Positions 9,372-16,982 of a stretch of DNA of 64,000 nucleotides are shown here, in pieces; position 1 is the first letter of the stretch, and each line of letters begins with the position of its first letter. This DNA is from Chromobacterium subtsugae (GTDB taxonomy: Bacteria > Pseudomonadota > Gammaproteobacteria > Burkholderiales > Chromobacteriaceae), in contig NZ_JYKA01000022.1 in the NCBI RefSeq assembly GCF_001676875.1, positions 22,075 through 86,074 of the forward strand, written 5' to 3'. A program made the translations under genes and the position numbers. A model generated the notes under the pieces. That model was not told the origin of the DNA. It did not search any database and was given only the letters and a program-made list of their open reading frames with translations.

Positions 9372-11375
9372 ATGACAAGCCCAAGCACCCCACGCATTTC
9401 CACGCCTGCCCAGCTAGACTGGCAGGATGGCCAACCTACGTCCATCGCCTTCGGCGACGTGTATTTTTCCCGCGACGCCGGCCTCGACGAAACCCGCCAC
9501 GTTTTCCTCCAGCACAACCAGCTGGCCGAGCGCTTCGCCGCCCTGCCGCAGCGCGGGCAATTCACCATCGCCGAAACCGGCTTCGGCACCGGCCTGAATT
9601 TCCTCTGCGCCTGGCAATGCTTTGAGCAGCACGCGCCCGCCGACGCCCGGCTGCATTTCGTCAGCGCCGAGAAATACCCGCTGACCCCGCAGGACCTGTC
9701 CCGCGCGCTGGCGCTGTGGCCGGAGCTGGCGGCGCAGTCCAACCAGCTGCTGCGCCAATACGACATGCTGACGCCGGGCTGGCACCGCCTGCTGCTGGCC
9801 GGCGGCCGCGTCAGCCTGACGCTGATGGTGGGGGACGTGCTGGACGTGCTGCCGCAGCTGGACGCCCGCGTCGACGCCTGGTTCCTCGACGGCTTCGCGC
9901 CGTCGAAAAATCCCGACATGTGGCAGCAGCCGCTGTTCGACCAGATGGCCCGTCTGTCCGCCCCTGGCGCCACTTTCGCCACCTTCACCAGCGCCGGCGC
10001 CGTGCGCCGCGGCCTGACCGCGGCCGGCTTCCAGGTGGAAAAAGCCCCCGGCCACGGCCAGAAACGCCATATCAGCCGCGGCTGGCTGCAAACCGCCGCC
10101 GCGATGCCCTGGCAAGCCCCCTGGTTCGCCCGCCCGCCGCAGCGCTGGCGCGAACGCAGCGCCATCGTGGTGGGCGGCGGCGTCGCCGGCGCGTCCACCG
10201 CGCACAGCCTGGCCGTGCGCGGCTGGCAGGTGACGCTGATCGAACGGATGCCCCGGCTTGCCAGCGCCGCCTCCGGCAACCCGCAGGGCGTGCTGTACAC
10301 CAAGCTGTCGCCGCACCTGACGCCGCTGTCGCGCCTGGTGCTGTCCGGCTACGCGTACAGCCTGCGGACCCTGCGCGAACTGCTGCCGGAGGATGGCGAA
10401 AACTGGCGCGCCTGCGGCGTGCTGCAGCTGGCGCATGAAGCGAAGGAAGGGGAAAAACAGCAGGCGCTGGCGGAACTGGGGCTGCCGGAAGCGGTGATGC
10501 GCAAGCTGGACCGCGAGCAGGCCAGCGAGCTGGCTGGCGTGGCGCTGCCCTCAGGCGGGCTGTTCTTCCCGCAGGGCGGCTGGGTGCATCCGCCGGCCCT
10601 GGTGGCGCGGCTGGCCGACCACCCCAATATCGCCGTGCGCACCAGCCATACCGTGCTGGAGCTGGAGTATGACCAGAACGAGCGCCATTGGCTGGCCAGC
10701 GACGAAAGCGGCCCGCTGGCCCTGGCCTCGGTGGTGGTGCTGGCGGGCGCGGCGGAAACCGCCCAGTTCGACGCCACCAGCCATCTGCCCTTGAAAAAGA
10801 TACGCGGCCAGGTCACCAGCATCGCCGCGACGCCGGACAGCGAGCGGCTGGCCACCGTGCTGTGCGGCGAAGGCTATATCTCGCCGGCGCGCGGCGGCCG
10901 CCATTGCCTGGGCGCCACCTTCAAGTTCGACAGCGACGACCTGGCGGTAAACGACGCCGAACATGCGGAAAACCTGCAGATGCTGGCCGAGCTGGCGCCG
11001 CAATTGCATGACGGCCTGACCAGCGGCGGCCGCGGCGCGCTGGATGGCCGCGCCGCCTTCCGCTGCACCAGCCCGGACTACCTGCCGCTGATCGGCCCGG
11101 CCGTCGCCCGCCGCGACTTCGCGCAATGCTACGCCGAACTCGCCCGGGATGCGTCCTTGCAGCCGCAGCAACCTTGCCCATGGGTGGAAGGCCTGTACGT
11201 CAACACCGCGCACGGCTCGCGCGGGCTGATCACCGCGCCGCTGTCGGGCGAGATCCTGGCGGCGCTGCTGGAAGACGAACCGACGCCGCTGCCGGCCCAC
11301 CTGATGCAGGCCATCCATCCCAGCCGCTTCCTGCTGCGCGACCTGATCCGCCGCAAGCTGGATCCGGCCGCGTGA
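9372..11375 (+). CDS. mnmC: Bifunctional tRNA wobble-uridine modification protein MnmC
   Basis: A 667-residue fusion that finishes mnm5(s2)U34 synthesis in tRNA. The C-terminal FAD oxidase converts cmnm5U to nm5U and the N-terminal methyltransferase makes mnm5U. The N-terminal half carries the SAM motif ETGFGTGLNF (68-77) and DAWFLDGFAPSKNPDMW. The C-terminal half starts with the dinucleotide-binding motif VVGGGVAGASTA (about 258-270) and ends with HGSRGLITAPL. The length is normal for the fused form. No clear ribosome site precedes the ATG. It converges on the thioesterase gene with only 4 bases between stops. Confidence 0.96.
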   Translation: MTSPSTPRISTPAQLDWQDGQPTSIAFGDVYFSRDAGLDETRHVFLQHNQLAERFAALPQRGQFTIAETGFGTGLNFLCAWQCFEQHAPADARLHFVSAEKYPLTPQDLSRALALWPELAAQSNQLLRQYDMLTPGWHRLLLAGGRVSLTLMVGDVLDVLPQLDARVDAWFLDGFAPSKNPDMWQQPLFDQMARLSAPGATFATFTSAGAVRRGLTAAGFQVEKAPGHGQKRHISRGWLQTAAAMPWQAPWFARPPQRWRERSAIVVGGGVAGASTAHSLAVRGWQVTLIERMPRLASAASGNPQGVLYTKLSPHLTPLSRLVLSGYAYSLRTLRELLPEDGENWRACGVLQLAHEAKEGEKQQALAELGLPEAVMRKLDREQASELAGVALPSGGLFFPQGGWVHPPALVARLADHPNIAVRTSHTVLELEYDQNERHWLASDESGPLALASVVVLAGAAETAQFDATSHLPLKKIRGQVTSIAATPDSERLATVLCGEGYISPARGGRHCLGATFKFDSDDLAVNDAEHAENLQMLAELAPQLHDGLTSGGRGALDGRAAFRCTSPDYLPLIGPAVARRDFAQCYAELARDASLQPQQPCPWVEGLYVNTAHGSRGLITAPLSGEILAALLEDEPTPLPAHLMQAIHPSRFLLRDLIRRKLDPAA

Positions 11376-11379
11376 CGAA

Positions 11380-11805
11380 TCACGCCGCCGGCAGCGCGCG
11401 CTGGATGGCTTCGCGGATGGGGTCGGGAATGGCGACCGACTTTTCCGCCTTGTAATCGACCCATACCAGCAGCACCTCGGCGCTGGCGTAAACCGTGCCG
11501 GGGTCGTCCTGCCGGTAGAAGTGGTGGCGCAGCTTCAGGCTGCTGTTCCCCAGTTTTTCCAGTTCGATGGTGATGTCCAGCGTCGCCGGGTAGGTCAGTT
11601 GCTTGCGGAAGGTGCAGGCGGTATTGGCCAGCACCGGCCCGATGCCTTCCGGGTCGATGCCGTAGCCCAGCGAATTCAGCCACTCTATCCGCACCTGCTC
11701 CAGATAGCGGAAATAGTAGGTGTTGTTCAGATGGCCGACGGCGTCCATATCGCCCCAGCGCATGCTGATGGTGCGCTTGTCTATTACCGGATAATGCGTA
11801 GTCAA
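11380..11805 (-). CDS. Acyl-CoA thioesterase, 4HBT/YbgC hot-dog family
   Basis: A 141-residue hot-dog fold protein with the family motif RWGDMDAVGHLNNTYYFRYLEQVR, whose Asp is the usual catalytic residue of 4-hydroxybenzoyl-CoA-type thioesterases. I place the start at the TTG at 11805 because AAAGGA precedes it at a good distance and the resulting length fits the family. An upstream in-frame ATG (11952) would add 49 residues of unlike sequence. The substrate is unknown, probably a short or medium acyl-CoA. Confidence 0.85.
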   Translation of the reverse strand: MTTHYPVIDKRTISMRWGDMDAVGHLNNTYYFRYLEQVRIEWLNSLGYGIDPEGIGPVLANTACTFRKQLTYPATLDITIELEKLGNSSLKLRHHFYRQDDPGTVYASAEVLLVWVDYKAEKSVAIPDPIREAIQRALPAA

Positions 11806-12027
11806 AATCTGGTCCTTTGCTCCCCGATGATCTCCGGATAATAACGGCAAATTGCCTGACGCGTCTGCCTCTGGGCATTCCAGGCGATTGTTTTGCGGAA
11901 GTGTTAATTCCAGCCGGATTTCATTACACCCCGTCACATAAGCGCTCAACAATCATGCTACAGCGCCGCCGGCCCTGCCGGGATAATCACCTCGTCAGTT
12001 CGCGAAACCCAAGGGATGAGCGGACCG

Positions 12028-12116
12028 GACGCGATCGGATTGCGTCGTCAACGGCGCGCAGTCTGGTCACCTGAGCGAAGGTGCAATTGGGAGCCCCCTG
12101 TGGGGCTCTTTTTTTT
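12028..12116 (+). ncRNA. Candidate structured small RNA or crcB leader
   Basis: Three consecutive hairpins in a 386-base gap without a gene. These are 12028-12046 (8-bp stem with one G-U, CGG loop), 12068-12083 (CACCT/AGGTG) and 12091-12108 (GAGCCCC/GGGGCTC, loop CTGT) followed by eight T residues. No plus-strand gene ends upstream, so the terminator must end a transcript that starts in this gap. It is either an independent small RNA or an attenuated leader of crcB, which starts 75 bases later. The sequence does not match the fluoride riboswitch. A weak GATAAT -10 lies at 11982-11987. Confidence 0.45.
12091..12116 (+). terminator. Strong intrinsic terminator upstream of crcB
   Basis: A 7-bp GC-rich stem with a four-base loop and an uninterrupted T8 tract. 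It is the 3' end of the candidate RNA at 12028-12116. Confidence 0.85.
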
Positions 12117-12191
12117 CGCCCGGCCGCTCCCTGTACGAAAGCTGCCGCGCCATGCAGAATGGCTGGCATCGCCACTCCCGCCCTCGTCACC

Positions 12192-12572
12192 ATGTGGAAA
12201 TCGATATTCGCCATCGCCGCCGGCGCCGCCATCGGCGCGCTGCTGCGCTGGTTTCTCGGCCTGCGGCTGAACAGCCTGTTCCCCTCCCTGCCGCTGGGCA
12301 CGCTGGCCGCCAACCTGATAGGCGGCTACATCATCGGCCTGGCGGTGGCGCTGTTCGCCGACATGCCCAGCCTGCCGCCGATGTGGCGGCTGCTGATCAT
12401 CACCGGCTTCTGCGGCGGCCTGACCACCTTTTCCACTTTTTCCGCCGAAGTGGTGGAACTGCTGCGCCAGGGGCAACTGGTTCCCGCCTTCACCGCCATC
12501 GCCGCGCATGTCAGCGGCTCCCTGCTGATGACCATGGCCGGCATCGCCAGCTGGCAGCTGCTGCGGCGCTGA
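12192..12572 (+). CDS. crcB: Fluoride ion channel CrcB (Fluc)
   Basis: A 126-residue protein with four membrane helices, the usual size of Fluc channels, which form antiparallel dimers and expel fluoride. The diagnostic [13 protein letters not shown] motif is present at about residues 75-87. The start at 12192 gives the usual N-terminus; an in-frame ATG 11 codons earlier is possible, and neither has a clear ribosome site. The gene is preceded by a strong terminator, so it either has its own short promoter region or is controlled by attenuation. Confidence 0.95.
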   Translation: MWKSIFAIAAGAAIGALLRWFLGLRLNSLFPSLPLGTLAANLIGGYIIGLAVALFADMPSLPPMWRLLIITGFCGGLTTFSTFSAEVVELLRQGQLVPAFTAIAAHVSGSLLMTMAGIASWQLLRR

Positions 12573-12663
12573 CCGCAGCCGGCGCTACGTATTCAACACA
12601 ATTACCAACCGGCTGTCCGCTTCCTATGTTTCAACCTCCGATAGTTGCGTTTAGGAGAGAAAC

Positions 12664-13116
12664 ATGGCCAGTCCCCTTACCCTGCTGATGCCGGTGGCGC
12701 CCGACGCGGACCTGACCGCCCTGGCCGCCACCGTGAAGGAAAACCAGCCGCTGCTGCACGCGGCGCTGACCAAGATCGGCACCGTCCACTACGCCCGCAC
12801 CCAGTTGCTGGACCGCGCCGCGCCCAATCTCCAGCCCGGCATCAAGCCCAGCAAAAGCTACGTGCTGGCGGTGATCACCGAATACGACGGCAGCTTCGAC
12901 AGCTACATCCAGGACTTCGTCAAGGAAGTCGGCCCCATCTTCGACGCCTTGCTGCGCTTCATCGACGGCGCCTCCGGCCTGATTCCGGTCGCCAGCCACG
13001 TCGCCGCGTTCAAGGCCTTCATCGCCGCCAACGACGCCTCGCAGCACGCCCCCAACAATGACATGTACCAGGCCTACACCGCCACCGTGCAGCAGGTGCT
13101 GGCCTCGCTGCCCTGA
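12664..13116 (+). CDS. Hypothetical protein paired with DyP peroxidase
   Basis: 150 residues, no signal peptide or membrane helix, preceded by a good TTTAGGAGAG site. I do not recognise a named family. The segment VITEYDGSFDSYIQDFV resembles the beta-strand plus helix of ferredoxin-like (dimeric alpha-beta barrel) folds, and HYARTQLL precedes it. It is encoded 72 bases upstream of the peroxidase on the same strand, so the two are likely co-transcribed. A plausible but unproven role is as a partner of the peroxidase or a related small enzyme. Confidence 0.8.
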   Translation: MASPLTLLMPVAPDADLTALAATVKENQPLLHAALTKIGTVHYARTQLLDRAAPNLQPGIKPSKSYVLAVITEYDGSFDSYIQDFVKEVGPIFDALLRFIDGASGLIPVASHVAAFKAFIAANDASQHAPNNDMYQAYTATVQQVLASLP

Positions 13117-13188
13117 ACATTGCCCGGACCAAGCGGCCCACCCGCGCCAGCGGCGGCCGCCCGCATCCCGCCCCCTAGGAGCTGCCGC

Positions 13189-14610
13189 ATGACCCCAGCC
13201 ATTGCCTACGACGACGTGCAGGGCACCATTCTGCGCGGCTACCGGGTGGAACGCGCCCGCCACTTCATCCTGCGCATCGACGACAAAGCCCGCGCGGCGG
13301 CGCTGATACTCAAGCTGGTGGACGGCGAACTGGGGTTGCCCCCCATCACCACCGCCCAACGCGGCGCGCAAAAACCCATCCACTTCCTCAATCTCAGCTT
13401 CACCTGCGCCGGCCTGGCGCGGCTGGGACTGAGCGATGCGCAGCTGCAAACCTTCGACGCGTCTTTCCGCCAGGGCGCGACCGATCCCGGCATCGCCGCC
13501 AGCATCGGCGACACTGGCGACAGCGCGCCGCAGCACTGGATAGGCGGCCTGGATCAGGGCGCCCAAGTCCATGCGCTGCTCAGCCTATGGGTGGATGGGT
13601 CTGCAGAACAGCTGGAGTCGGCCAGCGCCAAGCTATGCTGCGCCTTCGCCGATTACGGCGTGAAGAAATTGTCGGCGCAAGACGCCGTGGCACTGCCGGA
13701 TAACAAAGTGCACTTCGGCTATCGCGACAGCATCGCTCAGCCCACCATCATCGGCGCGCCGCCGCGCAAGCGCGACATCCCGGACGATCAACCGCCGGTG
13801 GCCACCGGCGAATTCCTGCTGGGTTATCCCAACGAAAGCGGCGGCAGCTACACGCTGGAGCCGAAAGAACTGTCGCTCAACAGCAGCTTCGCCGCCTTCC
13901 GCATCCTGGAGCAGGATGTGGAAGGCTTCGAAAGCTTTCTGCAAACCTACGCTCCCCGCCTGGGAGTCGATGCCGAAACGCTGGCGGCGAAAGTCTGCGG
14001 CCGCTGGCGCAACGGCAACCCGCTGACCTTGCGTCCCGACGCGGCCGGCGAGGTCTTGCCGCCCTCGCAGCTGAACGACTTCCATTACGTCGACGCCACG
14101 CTGGACAAGGACGATACGCTGGGCCTGAAGTGCCCGATAGGCTCGCACATCCGCCGCAGCAATCCGCGCGACGGCGCGGTGGTGGGCGCCGGCAGCCCGC
14201 TGCACCGCATCGTGCGCCGCGCCATGCCATACGGCCCGGAATACGACCCGGCCAAGCCGGACGCGCAAAAGCGCGGCCTGATCGGCTATTTCATCAATGC
14301 CAGCATCGCCAACCAGTTCGAGTTCGTCACCAGCCAGTGGGTGCTGCGCTCCGACTTCGTCAAATCGGCCACCGGACCGGGCGGGCCGGAACAAGGCAAC
14401 GCGGTGTTCAACATCAGCGGGGAGGACGTGTTCATCGGCGTCAACCCGGTCGACCAAAGCTCCTTCACCGATGCCCAGGCCGGCCCCAAGGGGCAGAACA
14501 ACAAACGGATCACCGGCTTTCCCCGGCTGATCCACACCCGCGGCAGCGCCTATTGCTTCTTCCCCAGCATCAGTGGCCTGCGCTACCTGGCGAAACTGGC
14601 GGCCGGCTGA
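13189..14610 (+). CDS. DyP-type heme peroxidase
   Basis: A 473-residue peroxidase of the dye-decolorizing family, which uses H2O2 to oxidise dyes and phenolics. Visible signatures are the distal Asp motif as GYRDS (177-181; usually GxxDG, here with Ser last), proximal heme ligand H320 in CPIGSHIRRSNPR, and the distal Arg region HRIVRRAMPYGP. There is no Tat or Sec signal, so it is probably cytoplasmic or encapsulated; no encapsulin gene is nearby. The length suggests a longer type C/D form. Start 13189 follows a TAGGAG site. It is co-directional with the 150-residue gene. Confidence 0.92.
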   Translation: MTPAIAYDDVQGTILRGYRVERARHFILRIDDKARAAALILKLVDGELGLPPITTAQRGAQKPIHFLNLSFTCAGLARLGLSDAQLQTFDASFRQGATDPGIAASIGDTGDSAPQHWIGGLDQGAQVHALLSLWVDGSAEQLESASAKLCCAFADYGVKKLSAQDAVALPDNKVHFGYRDSIAQPTIIGAPPRKRDIPDDQPPVATGEFLLGYPNESGGSYTLEPKELSLNSSFAAFRILEQDVEGFESFLQTYAPRLGVDAETLAAKVCGRWRNGNPLTLRPDAAGEVLPPSQLNDFHYVDATLDKDDTLGLKCPIGSHIRRSNPRDGAVVGAGSPLHRIVRRAMPYGPEYDPAKPDAQKRGLIGYFINASIANQFEFVTSQWVLRSDFVKSATGPGGPEQGNAVFNISGEDVFIGVNPVDQSSFTDAQAGPKGQNNKRITGFPRLIHTRGSAYCFFPSISGLRYLAKLAAG

Positions 14611-14621
14611 CAAACGCGAAA

Positions 14622-14651
14622 ACCCCCGCGGCCCATGCGGGCGGCGGGGGT
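14622..14651 (-). terminator. Terminator of gltX
   Basis: An ACCCCCGC/GCGGGGGT stem with a nested GCCC/GGGC hairpin. On the minus strand it is followed by a short T run. It lies between the convergent DyP and gltX genes. Confidence 0.65.
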
Positions 14652-14677
14652 GGTTTCCTGCCGTGCGGCGGAAAGGG

Positions 14678-16063
14678 TCAGCCGCGCAGGCGGCGCAGCA
14701 CCTCGTCCTTGCCGATCAAGGCCAGCACCGCGTCCACCGACGGGGTCTGGGTGGTGCCGCATACCAGCACGCGCAGCGGCATGCCCAGCTGGCCCATCTT
14801 GATGCCTTCGTCGGCGCAGAACGGTTTGAACAGCTCATGGATGGATTCGGCGCTCCAGGCTTCCAGAGCAGCCAGTCGGTCGACGAAGCGGCCCATGCGC
14901 GCTACAGCGTCTCCGGCCAGATGCTTCTCCACATCGGCGGCGACCGGTTCGCGCTTTTTGTAGAAGTAATCGACTTCCAGCGCCAGCGCGTTCAGGTCCT
15001 GCACCCGCTCCTTCACCAGCGCCAGCACGTCGCCGATGGCCGGGCCATGGGTGGTATCGACGCCGGCTTTCGCCAGGCGCGGCGCGATCAGCTCGGCCAG
15101 GCGGCCGTTGTCGGCGGCCTTGATGTGCTGCGCGTTCAGCCACATGAATTTTTCCTGGTTGAAGCGGCTGGCGGACGGGCTCACCGCCTCCAGCGTGAAC
15201 CATTCGACGAACTGCTCCATGCTGAAGAATTCGTCGTCGCCATGGCCCCAGCCCAGGCGCGCCAGGTAGTTCAGCAGCGCTTCCGGCAGGATGCCCTTGT
15301 CGGCGTAGTCCACCACGCTGACCGCGTCGCGGCGCTTGGACATCTTCTGGCCGTCTTCATTCAGGATCATCGGCAGGTGGCCGTACACTGGCAGCGGCGC
15401 GTTCAGCGCCTTGAGAATATTGATCTGGCGCGGGGTGTTGTTGACGTGGTCGTCGCCGCGGATCACGTGGGTGATCTGCATGTCCCAGTCGTCCACCACC
15501 ACGCAGAAGTTATAGGTGGGGCTGCCGTCGGGACGGGCGATGATCAGGTCGTCCAGCTCTTCATTGGAGATTTCGATGCGGCCCTTGACCGCGTCGTCCC
15601 AGGCCACCACGCCAGCGAGCGGCGTCTTGAAGCGCACCACCGGCTGCACGCCCTCCGGGATGGCCGGCAGCGTTTTGCCGGCTTCCGGGCGCCAGCGGCG
15701 GTCGTAGCGCGGCTTGTCGCCGCGGGCTTCCTGCTCGGCGCGCATCGCTTCCAGCTCTTCCTTGCTGCAATAGCAGTGGTAGGCGTGGCCGGAGGCCAGC
15801 AGCTGCTGGATCACTTCCTTGTAGCGGTCGAAGCGATGGGTCTGGTAGAACGGGCCTTCATCGTAGTCCAGGCCCACCCAGTGCATGCCGTCCAGAATCG
15901 CCTTCACCGACTCCGGCGTGGAGCGCTCCAGATCGGTGTCTTCGATGCGCAGCACGAACACGCCGTTGTTTTTGCGGGCATAGGCCCAGGAGAACAGCGC
16001 GGTGCGCACGCCGCCGATGTGCAGGTAACCGGTGGGGCTGGGGGCGAAACGGGTACGGATCAT
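14678..16063 (-). CDS. gltX: Glutamyl-tRNA synthetase
   Basis: A 461-residue class I synthetase that charges tRNA-Glu (or tRNA-Gln in a non-discriminating form). The HIGH-type motif PSPTGYLHIGG lies at about 9-19 and the second signature GQKMSKR at about 240. The start at 16063 gives the canonical MIRTRFAPSPTG N-terminus; the frame stays open upstream across the neighbouring gene but has no coding meaning there. The upstream lysE transcript is cut off by a terminator, so gltX has its own promoter in a short gap of about 60 bases. Confidence 0.97.
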   Translation of the reverse strand: MIRTRFAPSPTGYLHIGGVRTALFSWAYARKNNGVFVLRIEDTDLERSTPESVKAILDGMHWVGLDYDEGPFYQTHRFDRYKEVIQQLLASGHAYHCYCSKEELEAMRAEQEARGDKPRYDRRWRPEAGKTLPAIPEGVQPVVRFKTPLAGVVAWDDAVKGRIEISNEELDDLIIARPDGSPTYNFCVVVDDWDMQITHVIRGDDHVNNTPRQINILKALNAPLPVYGHLPMILNEDGQKMSKRRDAVSVVDYADKGILPEALLNYLARLGWGHGDDEFFSMEQFVEWFTLEAVSPSASRFNQEKFMWLNAQHIKAADNGRLAELIAPRLAKAGVDTTHGPAIGDVLALVKERVQDLNALALEVDYFYKKREPVAADVEKHLAGDAVARMGRFVDRLAALEAWSAESIHELFKPFCADEGIKMGQLGMPLRVLVCGTTQTPSVDAVLALIGKDEVLRRLRG

Positions 16064-16120
16064 GATGGGTTGGACTCTGAGAAAAACACACAAGGGCGCC
16101 ATTGTACGCCGCCAACAAAA

Positions 16121-16142
16121 AAGCCCGCAAACTTGCGGGCTT
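16121..16142 (-). terminator. Terminator of lysE-type gene
   Basis: A perfect 10-bp stem AAGCCCGCAA/TTGCGGGCTT, followed on the minus strand by TTTTTTGTT. It separates the LysE-type gene from gltX. Confidence 0.85.
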
Positions 16143-16155
16143 CTTTTTGGCCGGC

Positions 16156-16779
16156 TCAGACCATATTGGGCAAGGCCCCGCTCGGCATCATCTGCGCCAG
16201 CAGCCAGAAGGCGGTCAGCGCCAGCATCGCGGCCATGCTGAAGTTGAACGCGCGCAGCCGCGGCGGGGAATCGAGGAAACGTCGGATGGCCACGCCGGAG
16301 CCGGCCCACACCGCGATGCACGGCAGGCTGGTGAAAAAGGTGATCAGCGCGAACAGCGCGGCGGCGTGCCACGGATTCATGTGCGCCGGCAGGAACACCA
16401 TCACCAGGTTGAAGCCCATCAGCCACACCTTGGGATTGAGCCAGTTGAACAGGATGCCGCCCCAGAAGCCCATCGGCCGGACGCCGGCGTCGGCGCTCTT
16501 GGCCGCCCCCGCGCGCGCCATGCTCCACGACAGCCACAGCAGGTAGCCGCAGCCGGCGATCGCCAGATACAGCTGCAGCGACTCCATCAGCGACATCAGC
16601 GCGCCCAAACCGACAGAGAGGATGCCTACCTGCAGCGACAGGCCCAGCGCCATGCCCAGCAGCGACGGCAGCGTGCGCGAAAAACCGAAATTGACCCCCG
16701 ACGACGCCAGCACCAGATTATTGGGGCCGGGGGTGATGGACATCACCAGCAGATAGGTGACCAGTGCAAGCAGATTCAT
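16156..16779 (-). CDS. LysE/RhtB-family amino-acid exporter (copy 1)
   Basis: A 207-residue inner-membrane exporter with about six hydrophobic helices and the family signature MSITPGPNNLVLASSG near the N-terminus. It probably exports an amino acid or derivative. The start at 16779 is set by TAGGAG six bases upstream. It is divergent from a MocR-type PLP regulator, with a 34-bp palindrome and a shared motif between them, so the regulator probably controls it. A second, similar exporter/regulator pair lies at 50.2-52.4 kb. Confidence 0.92.
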   Translation of the reverse strand: MNLLALVTYLLVMSITPGPNNLVLASSGVNFGFSRTLPSLLGMALGLSLQVGILSVGLGALMSLMESLQLYLAIAGCGYLLWLSWSMARAGAAKSADAGVRPMGFWGGILFNWLNPKVWLMGFNLVMVFLPAHMNPWHAAALFALITFFTSLPCIAVWAGSGVAIRRFLDSPPRLRAFNFSMAAMLALTAFWLLAQMMPSGALPNMV

Positions 16780-16871
16780 GACGACTCCTAGACCGCAGCC
16801 GGCGCGCCGCCGGCACTCTCGGGGCGCGCCCCGACTCAAGGCCGTCATCTTAAGCTTTTGCCCTGGACAAT

Positions 16872-16885
16872 TACAGATTCAGAAA
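16872..16885. promoter_or_regulatory. Motif TACAGATTCAGAAA shared by both LysE/MocR gaps
   Basis: This 14-mer recurs with one mismatch at 50870-50883, in the same position between a LysE-type and a MocR-type gene. The surrounding TGGA and TTGA...CC bases are also partly kept. It is probably a promoter or operator element of the lysE-type genes. Confidence 0.5.
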
Positions 16886-16898
16886 AATACAATTGAGA

Positions 16899-16932
16899 CC
16901 ATAACAGTTTTGCAGTTGCAAAACTGTTATGG
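16899..16932. promoter_or_regulatory. 34-bp perfect palindrome, probable MocR operator
   Basis: Perfect 16-bp arms starting CCATAACAGTTTTGCA, separated by GT, in the lysE/mocR divergent gap. The size and symmetry suit a dimeric GntR-type winged-helix regulator. It covers an upstream in-frame ATG (16929) of the regulator, which argues that the true start is 16983. Confidence 0.75.
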
Positions 16933-16982
16933 TTAATTTCGTTCGAAACTGTACCGTCCGTCCCCGTCCGGAGCCTTCCAAC

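Noticed and set aside
11806..12191. Fluoride riboswitch upstream of crcB
   Set aside because: The expected consensus segments (GGNGAUGG-type start and UGAUG-CUCC-type 3' part) are not present; only generic hairpins and a terminator are seen.
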